A stretch of DNA of 64,000 bases from Anaerotardibacter muris (GCF_943192915.1 NZ_CALPCD010000004.1:120268-184267); one strand, 5' to 3'. Counted from the stretch's first letter, positions 1 through 8,653 are shown. Notes: generated from the letters alone by a model not told the origin. Made by a program: numbers and translations.

Positions 1-471
1 ATCGAACATGGAAAACGGAGAGGGCACGCCTTCCTTTTCGAAGCGATAGAGCAGATCGGGTGAAAGACCCATGAGGTCTTCATTGATGAGCTCGGCCATA
101 TCTTCGATAGCCTCGCGCGAGAAGCCGAACTCCTCCAGGCGATCGAGTGCGATATCTTGCAGTTCGTCAGCCTTGTGAGCCAATTCATCAGGGCTTACAT
201 AGGGCTTGAGCTTCTCGAAGATATATTCAGCGAGCGAATGCTGGCGCGCAGACACGGCCAGATCCCAAGCTTTGCGCATGCCACCGATGGTCTCATCGCT
301 CGGAACGATGTTTTCCAACATGGACTGTTCGAAAGCAGCCAGATAAAGATGGATGCCCAAAAGCTGGTCGCCCGATTCGACCGCATAAGCGGCTCGCTTC
401 AGATAGTCGCTCGAATCGTTGAAGCTGTTGTCATGAGATGGAAGGTTGCCGAAGTTCGTATCTTCGTTCAT
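1..471 (-). CDS. Hypothetical protein, N-terminal 157 residues (runs off left edge)
   Basis: The minus strand is open from an ATG at 471 to the window edge, with no stop in 157 codons. The N-terminus reads MNEDTNFGNLPSHDNS and is followed by a mostly helical, acidic sequence containing DYLKRAAYAVESGDQLLGIH and ending near YRFEKEGVPSPFSMFD. No signal peptide or membrane segment is visible. The pattern of amphipathic helices resembles TPR-like or other helical-bundle proteins, but I cannot name a family. It points away from the HAD phosphatase upstream of it and its 3' end is missing. Being an uninterrupted frame with typical local codon use, it is very likely a real gene. Confidence 0.75.
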   Translation of the reverse strand, partial: MNEDTNFGNLPSHDNSFNDSSDYLKRAAYAVESGDQLLGIHLYLAAFEQSMLENIVPSDETIGGMRKAWDLAVSARQHSLAEYIFEKLKPYVSPDELAHKADELQDIALDRLEEFGFSREAIEDMAELINEDLMGLSPDLLYRFEKEGVPSPFSMFD

Positions 472-707
472 CGTGATTCACTTTCCTAAAGAGCGCACGC
501 GCGCTCGAACGGTTTTGGGTAGGCGCTGATGCGCCAAGTTTACTCGATAGGACAACAATGCTACTAAATAGGTAACAGTTATTCAATTTTCTCACTGATT
601 ACTGAAAGAAACCCCACAACTCTGACGAAGTTTCTCATTGCAGGTCGGAGCAAACCCATACCGAAAAGCTTTACCTTCTGCCTCGGTCTTCCCCACCGCC
701 TCCTGCG
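472..707. other. Intergenic gap, no gene seen
   Basis: This 236-base gap lies between the left-edge gene and the HAD phosphatase gene, both on the minus strand. It is AT-rich around 550-600 and presumably carries the promoter of the left-edge gene. I see no RNA gene, repeat or convincing terminator in it. Confidence 0.5.
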
Positions 708-1463
708 CTACTTCCAGTATTGGATATCCCAGCCTTCTTTTTCGGCATAGCGCTCGAGCGTTGGGCCAGGAGAGACTGCACAAGGATGTTCGGCAGCCGC
801 TAGCAAGGGACGGTCGGAATAATGGTCGCCATAAGCATAGGCGATCCTCCAGTTACCAGGACCATAGATAGCGTTCGCGTGTTCTTCGACCAAGCGCAGC
901 TTCTCGGCACCTTCGACCGGATTTCCCTCTACTTCGCAGGTATACTTCCCGTTCTCATCCACCCGCATCTTCGTTGCGCAGTGAAAGCTGAATGGCAGAT
1001 CTTTGTTCGCACGCACAGCGATCGGATCGAACGTAGCCGAGACCAACCACACCTCGCGCCCTGCCTCAAGATGTTCCTGCATGGTCTTGAGCGCCATTGG
1101 ACGAATGCGTTTGGCCACATGTTCGTCATAGAAGCGATACATCTCTTCGTCGGCTTCGGCCTGATCCGTGCCTTCATAAGAGGCGAACACCAAGCTACGC
1201 ACCCATGCTTCGTTTTGCGGCAAGTGCATCTTATACGCAAGCCCCCACGCTAAGATGCGCGCGAGCACGCTAGGACGAACCTGCCCTTTGCGCAGCAGAT
1301 ACTTCACCAGCATCACCGGCGAATTGCCTTCGATGCACGTACCATCGAAGTCGAAGACTGCAAGTTCGCGCGGCTCGTCTGCCGCAGGCGTAGACACGGG
1401 CACGGGCGTAGGCGCGCTCGAACGTTCAGACGCCTCTTCGATATGTTCGCGTTCTTGATCCAT
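708..1463 (-). CDS. HAD-superfamily IB phosphatase (SerB-like)
   Basis: This 251-residue protein carries the HAD motif I as FDFDGTC near residue 38 (nucleophile Asp plus acid/base Asp). Motif II is in WLVSATFDPIAV, and motif III/IV is in YAYGDHYSDRPLL, where acidic residues bind Mg2+. The helical cap between motifs I and II and the overall length fit the HAD-IB subfamily of phosphoserine-phosphatase-like hydrolases. The substrate cannot be read from sequence; a phosphomonoester in phospholipid or amino-acid metabolism is the usual assumption. A Pro/Ser-rich segment of about 30 residues precedes the domain. It lies just downstream of the ABC exporter genes on the same strand (about 40 nt gap) and may be co-transcribed with them. 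Confidence 0.85.
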   Translation of the reverse strand: MDQEREHIEEASERSSAPTPVPVSTPAADEPRELAVFDFDGTCIEGNSPVMLVKYLLRKGQVRPSVLARILAWGLAYKMHLPQNEAWVRSLVFASYEGTDQAEADEEMYRFYDEHVAKRIRPMALKTMQEHLEAGREVWLVSATFDPIAVRANKDLPFSFHCATKMRVDENGKYTCEVEGNPVEGAEKLRLVEEHANAIYGPGNWRIAYAYGDHYSDRPLLAAAEHPCAVSPGPTLERYAEKEGWDIQYWK

Positions 1464-1504
1464 GAACAGCGCAGTAACTTCCTTGGTCGATCGCTCTGAT
1501 CGGT

Positions 1505-3382
1505 CTAATCTTCAGGTTCGTCGATGCAATCCGCGAACTGAGATCTGTGCAATTCAGCATAGAATCCATCGAGTGCGAGCAACTCCTCATGAGTGCCCTT
1601 CTCAACAATGTCTCCGTCACGAATAACAAGAATTATATCTGCTTGCCTGATGGTGCTCAATCGGTGTGCGATAACGAAGCTCGTGCGACCTTCGAGCGAC
1701 TCGCGCATGGCCTTTTGCACCAACGATTCGGTATGCGTGTCGATGGATGATGTGGCCTCGTCCAGCACGATGATCGAGGGATTGGAGAGCAGAGCGCGCG
1801 CGATGGTGAGCAGCTGGCGCTGACCTTGGGAAAGATTCGATCCGTCCTCTTTCACCTGGGTGTCATAACCGTCAGGCAGACGCTCGATGAAGTGGTCGGC
1901 CTGCGCCAATTCGGCTGCCATGCGGATGTACTTCTCCTTGGGCTTGCCTGTTTCGGCATCGATGATGAAGCCTGAATCCAAATTCGCACCATAGGCGATG
2001 TTCTCGCGGATGGTGCCTGAGAAGAGCCATGCGTCTTGGAGCACCATGCCAAAATTGCTGCGCACGTCAGCACGGGTATCGTGGGCCGTGTTCACCCCAT
2101 CGATGGAGATGGTGCCACGGTCGATGTCGTAGAAGCGCATCAGCAGATTCACCAATGTTGTCTTGCCCGCACCCGTAGGACCTACGATGGCAACCATCTG
2201 GCCTGGTGCAACATCAAGCGAGAAGTCCTTGATAACGGGCTTTTCGGGATCATAACCAAAACCAACATGCTCGAAGGCGACCTTGCCTTCGCACGGTTTC
2301 GCGATAGCTGTGATCTGGTCAGGATCGGGCTCGGTCATCTCTTCGGCATCGAGCAATTCGAACACGCGCTCGGCCGCCGCAAGGGTTGCCTGGATGGTGT
2401 TGGCGATGGATGCGATCTGCGTGATGGGCATGGTGAACTGGCGCATGTACTGCACGAACGCCTGGATCTCGCCCACCGTGGCGATGCCACCTGTTACATA
2501 CAGGGCCGCGCCGATGATGCACACGAGCACATAGCCCAGGTTACCGATGAATCCCATCACAGGACGGATGACACCCGCCAAGAATTGCGCCTTCCAAGCC
2601 TGATCGAAATAGGCGGTATTGCGTTCGTTGAATTCCTCGATCGCATGGTTTTCGCGCGTGAAGGATTTCACTTCGGTATACCCGCTGTACATCTCTTCGA
2701 TATGCGCATTCAGATTGCCCAGTGCCTTCTGCTGGCGCTTGAAGTACTTCTGCGAACGCGAGGCAATGCCCACGGTGCACAGCAGAGAGAGCGGTAGCGT
2801 GGCGAACGCCACCAACGCCAAGATCCACGAGATGGAGAACATGAAGATGACCACAGAGACCAGCGTGACCACTGCAGAGATGATCTGCACGAGCGTCTCC
2901 TGCAGCGTCGAGGAAATAAGGTCGACGTCGTTGGTCACACGTGAGAGGATCTCTCCCTTGGCGCGCTTGTCGTAATACGAAAGCGGCACGCGATCGAGCT
3001 TATCACGCATATCGCTACGCAGGCCATAGATCACTTCCTGGGTGACCTTCGCCATGATGAATTGGCAGATGAATTGGCAGATCGAATAAGCGACGTAAAG
3101 CAAGAGCAGCGTGAGCAGGATACGATTGAATGCGATGAAGTCCAATCCGCCCGTATGCGCCATCACGCGCTCGAAAGCTTGATACACCTCGGTAGTAGCC
3201 TGACCTAACACCAGCGGAGAGACCGTGTTGCACAATGTTCCTGTGATGGTGAAGATGACCACCACCACGAGCAACGGGATTGATGGCTTCAATCGCGCGA
3301 CCAGACGGCGCAGCGTCTTCGATGCGTTCTTCGGTTTCTCCTTTGGGCCGCCGTGCGGTCCTCGTGGTCCATGAGGTGGCAT
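1505..3382 (-). CDS. ABC exporter half-transporter, canonical ATPase subunit
   Basis: This is a 625-residue membrane-fused ABC protein: six transmembrane helices in roughly residues 35-330, then an ATPase domain. Walker A is GPTGAGKTT, the signature is LSQGQRQ, Walker B is VLDEATSSID with the catalytic Glu, and the H-loop is AHRLST. The start is taken at the ATG at 3382, one base after the stop of the partner gene. The long upstream extension of the frame overlaps that partner and is not credible. With its neighbour it should form a heterodimeric exporter of the BmrCD/TM287-288 type. The cargo is unknown; multidrug or lipid export is the usual role of the family. The N-terminus (MPPHGPRGPHGG) is Gly/Pro/His-rich. 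Confidence 0.9.
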   Translation of the reverse strand: MPPHGPRGPHGGPKEKPKNASKTLRRLVARLKPSIPLLVVVVIFTITGTLCNTVSPLVLGQATTEVYQAFERVMAHTGGLDFIAFNRILLTLLLLYVAYSICQFICQFIMAKVTQEVIYGLRSDMRDKLDRVPLSYYDKRAKGEILSRVTNDVDLISSTLQETLVQIISAVVTLVSVVIFMFSISWILALVAFATLPLSLLCTVGIASRSQKYFKRQQKALGNLNAHIEEMYSGYTEVKSFTRENHAIEEFNERNTAYFDQAWKAQFLAGVIRPVMGFIGNLGYVLVCIIGAALYVTGGIATVGEIQAFVQYMRQFTMPITQIASIANTIQATLAAAERVFELLDAEEMTEPDPDQITAIAKPCEGKVAFEHVGFGYDPEKPVIKDFSLDVAPGQMVAIVGPTGAGKTTLVNLLMRFYDIDRGTISIDGVNTAHDTRADVRSNFGMVLQDAWLFSGTIRENIAYGANLDSGFIIDAETGKPKEKYIRMAAELAQADHFIERLPDGYDTQVKEDGSNLSQGQRQLLTIARALLSNPSIIVLDEATSSIDTHTESLVQKAMRESLEGRTSFVIAHRLSTIRQADIILVIRDGDIVEKGTHEELLALDGFYAELHRSQFADCIDEPED

Positions 3383-3383
3383 G

Positions 3384-5267
3384 CTATTCACCCCCTTCGC
3401 CGGAAGCGGGCGTGGACGGATCGGGGGTTGAGCTCTCCTTTTCCGCAGAGCTGCCCGATGCGAACGACGAAGGCGCTTCACTGTCCACCTTGGAGGTAGC
3501 GGGGTTCGCGGCTGGGTCGCTGCCCGTAAGCTCCTCTTCGGAAAGCTGAGATAGCGCCAATTCACGATAGGTCGGACATGACATGAACAGCTCATCGTGA
3601 GTGCCGCACGCCTCTATGCTCCCCGTTTCGTTGAGCAAGATGACCTGATCTGCACCAAGCGCAACGCTCACACGCTGCGTGACCATCAGCACGCTCTGGT
3701 CATTCAAGTAGCCTTCGATGCCACGGCGTACCTGGGCGTCGGTCTTGAAGTCGAGTGCGGAAAACGAATCGTCGAAGATATACAGATCAGCCGGGCGCAA
3801 CAAACCGCGTGCAATAGCCACGCGCTGGCGCTGACCTCCTGAAAGGTTCGTACCACCCTGGGCAATCTCGAAGTTAAGCCCGCCTGCATCAGGCGTGATG
3901 AATTCCGTTGCCTTAGCTAACGAGAGCACCTGCCACAGTTCATCATCGGTCGCATCGGGATTACTGAAGCGCAGATTCTCCGCCACCGTACCCGTGAACA
4001 AGAACGACTTCTGCGGCGTGTAGGAGATATGCTGACGCAAAACCTTGAGCGGGATATCCTTGATAGCAGTACCATCGAAGAAGATCTTGCCCGCGGTCAC
4101 ATCGTAAAGGCGCATGATCAAGTTGATCAGGCTCGATTTGCCTGAACCCGTAGGCCCGATGAAAGCCGTGGTGGTGTTAGGTCTCAGCTCGAACGTAAGA
4201 TCGTGAAGCACGTCCTTCTTCGATTCAGGGTAGCGAAAGCTCACCTGGTCCATCTGCAGGATAGGAACCCCGCGGCCGCGCTCCTCCTCTTTCAGTTGAA
4301 CACTGCCCTCGTCGGTGATGGTCGAAGTCGTGGCCAGTACCGCATTGATGCGCTCGGTCGCCGCAAGCGTGCGCGGCAGGAGCGCGAAGATCATCGAGGT
4401 CATCATGAGCGACATCAAGATGAGCGTGATGTATTGCACCAGCGCCATGATCTCGCCCGCAGAAAGCGTACCCGCATCCACCTGTGCGGCGCCAAAATAA
4501 TAGAGCGCTACGATAGCGGCATCCATGATAAGGAACAGCAACGGCATGACCGCGCCCATCAGGCGCCCTACCTTGATGTAGGTATCTGCCAGATCGCGAT
4601 TCACCTTGCCAAAGCGCTTGCGTTCGAAATCTTCCTTGTTGTAGGCGCGGATGACGCGCACGCCTTGAAGCTCTTCGCGCATCACACGATTGACCGCATC
4701 GATGCGGGACTGCAGCGAACGAAGAAGCGGCATGCCGATCTTCAGGAATATCGCTACTACGATGATGATGATCGGGATGGCCACGAACACGAGCAAGGCC
4801 ATCTCCGCATTGGTGACGAACGCCATGACCACCGCGCCGATGAACATGACGGGGGTCATGACCGCCATGGTCATGAGCATCTGCAGGAAGCGCTCGACCT
4901 GCTGCACGTCGTTGGTATTGCGCGTGATGAGCGTTGAAGCGCCGAACTGCTCGAATTCCGCGAGCGAATAACGCTGGACCTGCGAGAAGATGCCCGCGCG
5001 CACATCGCGCCCGAAGCCCATGGCTGCACGCGATGCACAGAGCGCCGCGAATACCACGCAAATGACCGAACCAATAGCCCACGCAAGCATTTCCGCGCCA
5101 CGAACGAGCACGTAGTTCAAGTCTTTGTTGTAGATACCGGTATCGACGATGCGCGCCATGATGTCTGGCAGCTGCAATTCAGCGAAGACCTGCAAGAACG
5201 TGAACGCGCACGCCCCCAGCACCAGCCACCCAAACGGCTTCAAATATCGCCCCAGCATCTTGAACAA
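3384..5267 (-). CDS. ABC exporter half-transporter, degenerate-site subunit
   Basis: This 627-residue TMD-NBD fusion has about six membrane helices in residues 1-310. Walker A is GPTGSGKSS and the signature is LSGGQRQ. The residue after the Walker B Asp is Asp instead of Glu (YIFDDSFSALD), and the switch His is replaced by Gln (VTQRVS instead of AHRLS). This is the asymmetric pattern of heterodimeric exporters: this subunit supplies its signature motif to the catalytically competent Walker site of the partner encoded 1 nt downstream. The C-terminus carries an acidic Ser/Pro/Gly-rich tail of about 50 residues. Start at the ATG 5267 (MFKMLGRYLKPFGW) places the first helix normally. Confidence 0.9.
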   Translation of the reverse strand: MFKMLGRYLKPFGWLVLGACAFTFLQVFAELQLPDIMARIVDTGIYNKDLNYVLVRGAEMLAWAIGSVICVVFAALCASRAAMGFGRDVRAGIFSQVQRYSLAEFEQFGASTLITRNTNDVQQVERFLQMLMTMAVMTPVMFIGAVVMAFVTNAEMALLVFVAIPIIIIVVAIFLKIGMPLLRSLQSRIDAVNRVMREELQGVRVIRAYNKEDFERKRFGKVNRDLADTYIKVGRLMGAVMPLLFLIMDAAIVALYYFGAAQVDAGTLSAGEIMALVQYITLILMSLMMTSMIFALLPRTLAATERINAVLATTSTITDEGSVQLKEEERGRGVPILQMDQVSFRYPESKKDVLHDLTFELRPNTTTAFIGPTGSGKSSLINLIMRLYDVTAGKIFFDGTAIKDIPLKVLRQHISYTPQKSFLFTGTVAENLRFSNPDATDDELWQVLSLAKATEFITPDAGGLNFEIAQGGTNLSGGQRQRVAIARGLLRPADLYIFDDSFSALDFKTDAQVRRGIEGYLNDQSVLMVTQRVSVALGADQVILLNETGSIEACGTHDELFMSCPTYRELALSQLSEEELTGSDPAANPATSKVDSEAPSSFASGSSAEKESSTPDPSTPASGEGGE

Positions 5268-5356
5268 GCGAGCTCTTCCCTACCGAACAATCACAGTCCC
5301 TCTAGGTTACACCAATACACCTCGCCCACAGATGAAAGAAAAGTCCAAATGTGATA

Positions 5357-5371
5357 GAATACAATGTATTC
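5357..5371 (+). promoter_or_regulatory. Palindromic candidate operator of the toxin-antitoxin pair
   Basis: GAATACAATGTATTC is a perfect 7-1-7 inverted repeat that ends 17 nt before the antitoxin ATG. It overlaps a -10-like TAGAAT at 5355-5360. Ribbon-helix-helix antitoxins of this kind normally autorepress by binding such palindromes across their promoter. Function here is inferred from position. Confidence 0.55.
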
Positions 5372-5388
5372 ACCGAAAGGAGCTTACT

Positions 5389-5604
5389 ATGGCAACTATG
5401 ACGATGCGCGTTGACGATGCAGACGCAAAGCTCATCCGCAAGTTTGCGAAGTTCGAAGGAAAAACAATCTCGGACTTCATTCGCGATGCAGTCTTCAATC
5501 AGATTGAAGATGAGCGTGATCTGGCGGCGCTTCGTGCAGCAATAAAAGAGGATGACGGTAAGCGTTATTCTCAAGCAGAAGTACTTAAGGAGCTTGGTCT
5601 TTAA
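5389..5604 (+). CDS. Antitoxin, ribbon-helix-helix (RelB/DinJ-like)
   Basis: This is a 71-residue protein. Its N-terminal MATMTMRVDDADAKLIRKFA segment is a short beta strand followed by helices, the pattern of ribbon-helix-helix DNA-binding antitoxins. It continues with an acidic C-terminal half expected to wrap the toxin. The start at 5389 is fixed by the Shine-Dalgarno-like AAAGGAG about 7 nt upstream. The stop codon overlaps the toxin start (TAATG), so the two are translationally coupled. It should neutralise the downstream RelE/ParE-type toxin and repress the operon through the palindrome at 5357-5371. Confidence 0.85.
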   Translation: MATMTMRVDDADAKLIRKFAKFEGKTISDFIRDAVFNQIEDERDLAALRAAIKEDDGKRYSQAEVLKELGL

Positions 5605-5870
5605 TGTCCTATCGAGTTGAATACACCTCAAAAGCACTCAAGCAACTCAAAAAGATGGATAAGTTCGACGCATCGCTTATTACCTCATGGATCGGTGAAA
5701 AGCTAGACGGATGCGTCGATCCGCGCGTATTCGGAAAAGCCCTCAGCGCGAACCGCGTTGGAGAATGGCGCTACCGTGTCGGCAACTACCGAATTCTCTG
5801 CCTCATCAAAGACGATGTCCTCATTGTGGAAGTTTTCCAAATAGGTCACCGCTCCACCGTTTATAAATAA
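5604..5870 (+). CDS. RelE/ParE-family toxin
   Basis: This is an 88-residue basic protein. Its strand-helix-helix-strand order and the motifs GEWRYRVGNYRILCLIKDD and VFQIGHRSTVYK are typical of the RelE/ParE superfamily. The conserved RYRVGxYRIL strand and C-terminal Arg/Tyr match RelE-type mRNA interferases better than gyrase-poisoning ParE. Target choice cannot be decided by eye. It overlaps the antitoxin gene by one base. The pair sits at the left end of the AT-richer accessory block, a common location for mobile or stabilising modules. Confidence 0.85.
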   Translation: MSYRVEYTSKALKQLKKMDKFDASLITSWIGEKLDGCVDPRVFGKALSANRVGEWRYRVGNYRILCLIKDDVLIVEVFQIGHRSTVYK

Positions 5871-5940
5871 GCTTATAGAAGCTCTGTGCATAATTCACGT
5901 AGCTCTCTCATCTGTTCTTTATGCTCTGAATCTTCCAAAA

Positions 5941-6093
5941 CTATTCCTTGGTAGCTTCCGCATAGAGCTTGAAAAGATGAGAAACAATCTTCTCTTCATC
6001 ACCGTCAAAATCTACTCCGTATGCTTCTTCAACAGCTTTATCAAGAGCCTTGTGTGTTTCGAGAAGATCAATGACTTGGGTTTTAGCCCCCTA
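5941..6093 (-). pseudogene. Remnant of a class I DNA methyltransferase (restriction-modification), C-terminal tail
   Basis: On the minus strand a frame without a start codon reads AKTQVIDLLETHKALDKAV and then EEAYGVDFDGDEEKIVSHLF, ending KLYAEATKE and a stop at 5941. The LHKALDxAVxxAYG...HLFxLY pattern is the usual C-terminus of large class I SAM-dependent DNA methyltransferases of type II/IIL restriction systems. A TAG stop interrupts the frame just upstream near 6091, and nothing resembling the catalytic domain is nearby, so only the last 50 or so codons survive. It records loss of a restriction-modification gene from this block. Recognition is from memory of the family, not a search. Confidence 0.6.
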
Positions 6094-6211
6094 CTTTCAC
6101 TGCTCCCTATTGCAACATGCATCTAACTTTTAGCCATGATTCACTTATTACATGCTCCCTGGTAGAGTAGGCATTACCGAAGCATAATAAACTGACGAAG
6201 GAGTAAAAACT

Positions 6212-6505
6212 ATGGCGTCTCACAGTTTTTCATTTGATGGCGGAGATATTCTTAATAATATGGGGGCGACATGGTTTGTTTCTTATGCCTACTATGACCA
6301 TCTCGATAAAACCCATATGAACTGGAATCGGATTTCAACTACAAAGATGCGTATTAATAACTACAACCGCAGTGAAAACTTTCATAAAAGCTGGCTTGAA
6401 CATGTCCTCAGAATGAATGACAAAAACTTAAAAAGAAATACTATCAGCCTCTCGCCCTCTGAAACAAAAAGAATGGCCAAAGAGCTTCTTGAAAGAGCAT
6501 TTTAG
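6212..6505 (+). CDS. Small orphan protein of unknown function
   Basis: This is a 97-residue protein (MASHSFSFDGGDILNNMGATW at the N-terminus, basic helical C-terminus SPSETKRMAKELLERAF). It has a good ribosome binding site (GAAGGAG, 8 nt before the ATG). Its base composition is clearly AT-richer than the core genes and matches the rest of the accessory block. It is rich in Asn, Lys and aromatic residues, with no membrane segment and no motif I recognise. It stands alone and is followed by a strong terminator hairpin, which argues that it is an expressed transcription unit rather than a chance frame. Confidence 0.65.
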   Translation: MASHSFSFDGGDILNNMGATWFVSYAYYDHLDKTHMNWNRISTTKMRINNYNRSENFHKSWLEHVLRMNDKNLKRNTISLSPSETKRMAKELLERAF

Positions 6506-6530
6506 CTTCATAAAAGTGTCCACAGCACAA

Positions 6531-6565
6531 AACGAGAGAGCAGCATAAGCCGCTCTCTCGTTTTT
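6531..6565. terminator. Rho-independent terminator, possibly bidirectional
   Basis: The inverted repeat CGAGAGAGC / GCTCTCTCG (6533-6541 and 6552-6560) is followed by TTTTT on the plus strand and preceded by an A-rich run, so it could also work on the minus strand. It lies between the 3' ends of the convergent orphan gene and surface-protein gene. Confidence 0.8.
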
Positions 6566-6595
6566 AAACTATATAGCCCTAGATCAAAATAGCCC

Positions 6596-8350
6596 TTATT
6601 TCTTAGCTTTAGGATCCCAAGCACCATTAGCGCCTACAAAGTATCGATCACTATCTACCCATTCATTTGTAGCCATGACACCATCAGAGCCAACCCAATA
6701 CTTACCTGAGATCCATGCATTGGTTCTCATAGCTCCAGAAGAAGCGCAGTAGTACCACTTCCCTGCATCCTTGACCCAGCCAGTCTTCATTGCGCCAGAG
6801 GAAGCAAGGAGATAGGTTGCTTTACCAATGGCTTGCTTGCCAGTGAGCATCTTGCCATCCCTGTCCATGTAATACCAAGTACCACTGAGCTTAGTCCAGC
6901 CAGTCTTCATGGCACCAGAACCCTGGAAGTAATACCAAGCACCTTCGATCTTCTTCCATTCCTTTGCCATAGCACCTGAGGAGGCAAGATAGTATTTAGT
7001 CTTTCCGTCTTCAAGCCAACCAGTCTGCATTACGCCATCGTCAGCCATGAAGTACCATGCACCCTTGATCTTCTGCCAGCCAGTAGCAGCTTCCCCGGAG
7101 GACTTGCAGTAGTACCACTTGTTGGCGTCTTTTACCCAACCAGTTTGCATTGCACCAGAGCTGGCCAAGAAGTAGGTCTTCTTGTCAATGGCCTGCTTAC
7201 CAGTCTGCATGACACCATCGGAATTCATGTAATACCACGTGCCAGAGATCTTCTTCCAGCCAATCTTCATAGCACCATCATTCTTGGCACCGAAGTAGTA
7301 CCAATTGTTATTCAGTTTCTGCCAGCCAGTCTTCATCCAACCATTGTTGTCGAAATAGTAGGCAGTGTTGCCAATCGTAGTTAAGCCTTTGGCATAAGAA
7401 CCATCACCCAAAACATACCACCAGCCATGCGAGTTGTGTTTCCATCCCGATGATACGACTGCTGTCTGAGATCCGGTTACTGAAACATCTTGAGGTGTAT
7501 AAATAGCTGTATGACCATTCTGAGCAGCCCAAGCAGCTATAGAAGACGTATTTCTAATCTGATTGTGCGCGCAAGTTAAGAGTGTCAATCTAGGGCACTT
7601 CGATACGTCAAGTGAAGTAAGAAGATTGTTATCGCAATACAATGTCTTGAGTTCTGGACAGTTCGACACATCCAAGGACGTGAGCTTATTGTCAGAACAG
7701 TTTATGTCCATTAGTTCAGTGCAATTAGAAATCTGAAGCGACTTGAGCTGATTCTTATTACAGTTTAGAGATGATAGAAGGCTGCAATCGGACAGGTCTA
7801 ACTCTGTCAACTTATTGTCGTATACATATAAATCCTGAAGGCTAGAACACTCTTGAAGGTTAATCGAAGAAAGAACTCCACCGCTGTAGAAGAAACTCTC
7901 CAAGGTTTTACAACCCGCTAGATTCACGCTGGTTAATCTCTGACTACTCGTAGAAACTCTCTTAAGCTTTGAGCACCCAGATAAATCCAAAGAAACCAAT
8001 TTTGAACTAGTGCACATAAACGAATCAGCTTTATCGCAATTTGTTAAGGATAATGAAGTGATTGTACCCATATCACTTCCGCAACTTATCGACTTAATTG
8101 GAAAACCATTAAGGGTTCCGTTGAGAGAAGCTGACGTCTTTGTTTCGCTTGTAATCTCAGTAATACTAACAGCATTATCACTAACGCTCGGATGGTAATA
8201 ATCATAAGTAACCCCATCAACAGTTACTTCATCAGCAAATGCTGATTGAGAGGAAAACTGAAAAAAACAGGCCGCAAGAAGCAAACCAAACAAGATCGCT
8301 AGAAATGATTTCAAAATAAACCCTAAAGACTTATGCGAACTGAGGTTCAT
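6596..8350 (-). CDS. Secreted leucine-rich-repeat protein with C-terminal choline-binding-type repeats
   Basis: This is a 584-residue exported protein. It has an N-terminal signal segment (residues ~1-39, ending SAFADE; an internal LAAC also fits a lipobox, so lipoprotein processing is possible). Residues ~95-290 hold leucine-rich repeats of about 21 residues of the form LTSLDVSNCPELKTLYCDNN. From about 303 to the end there are at least a dozen aromatic/Gly repeats such as GWVKDAGKWYYCASSGAM. These resemble pneumococcal choline-binding or glucan-binding repeats, which anchor proteins non-covalently to the cell wall. Likely role: surface adhesion or host/cell-wall interaction (inference). Low GC and isolation between a terminator and a tRNA gene suggest horizontal acquisition. 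An AGAGGATG ribosome binding site precedes the ATG. Confidence 0.85.
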   Translation of the reverse strand: MNLSSHKSLGFILKSFLAILFGLLLAACFFQFSSQSAFADEVTVDGVTYDYYHPSVSDNAVSITEITSETKTSASLNGTLNGFPIKSISCGSDMGTITSLSLTNCDKADSFMCTSSKLVSLDLSGCSKLKRVSTSSQRLTSVNLAGCKTLESFFYSGGVLSSINLQECSSLQDLYVYDNKLTELDLSDCSLLSSLNCNKNQLKSLQISNCTELMDINCSDNKLTSLDVSNCPELKTLYCDNNLLTSLDVSKCPRLTLLTCAHNQIRNTSSIAAWAAQNGHTAIYTPQDVSVTGSQTAVVSSGWKHNSHGWWYVLGDGSYAKGLTTIGNTAYYFDNNGWMKTGWQKLNNNWYYFGAKNDGAMKIGWKKISGTWYYMNSDGVMQTGKQAIDKKTYFLASSGAMQTGWVKDANKWYYCKSSGEAATGWQKIKGAWYFMADDGVMQTGWLEDGKTKYYLASSGAMAKEWKKIEGAWYYFQGSGAMKTGWTKLSGTWYYMDRDGKMLTGKQAIGKATYLLASSGAMKTGWVKDAGKWYYCASSGAMRTNAWISGKYWVGSDGVMATNEWVDSDRYFVGANGAWDPKAKK

Positions 8351-8510
8351 GACGTCATCCTCTCTGTATTGAGTATGCTCTATATAGAAGTTAGTGAAAA
8401 CAGTGTATCACCTAGTGAGACCATTGTTTCGAGGAAACGCTATCTTACTTTATCCAGGAATCGCTATTAGCCCCATTTTCAGCCCCATTTTGGTATTTTT
8501 GACCCTAGAA

Positions 8511-8544
8511 AATAAAAAAAATCAGAGGCAAAATAACCTCTGAC
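8511..8544 (-). terminator. Terminator of tRNA-Asp
   Basis: Reading the minus strand, TCAGAGG and CCTCTGA (8537-8543 and 8522-8528) pair around an AT-rich loop and run into a T-rich tract, 13 nt after the tRNA 3' CCA. Confidence 0.8.
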
Positions 8545-8556
8545 CTGGTGTTAAAC

Positions 8557-8633
8557 TGGCGGGATGTACGGGACTCGAACCCGCGACCTCTGGCGTGACA
8601 GGCCAGCGCTCTAACCAACTGAGCTAACACCCC
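8557..8633 (-). tRNA. tRNA-Asp (GTC)
   Basis: This 77-nt cloverleaf has acceptor GGGGTGT pairing with ACATCCC, anticodon stem CTGGC/GCCAG and loop CTGTCAC, giving anticodon GTC. The T-loop is TTCGAGT and CCA is encoded. Its 3' end faces the AT-rich accessory block at 5.3-8.5 kb, the classical side for integration of mobile elements. Confidence 0.95.
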
Positions 8634-8653
8634 TTGCGTTGTCAGTGTTGACT

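Noticed and set aside
8469..8491. Tandem AGCCCCATTTT in the tRNA-Asp downstream region as an attachment site
   Set aside because: Only two short copies occur, no matching copy was seen at the other end of the accessory block and no integrase is present.
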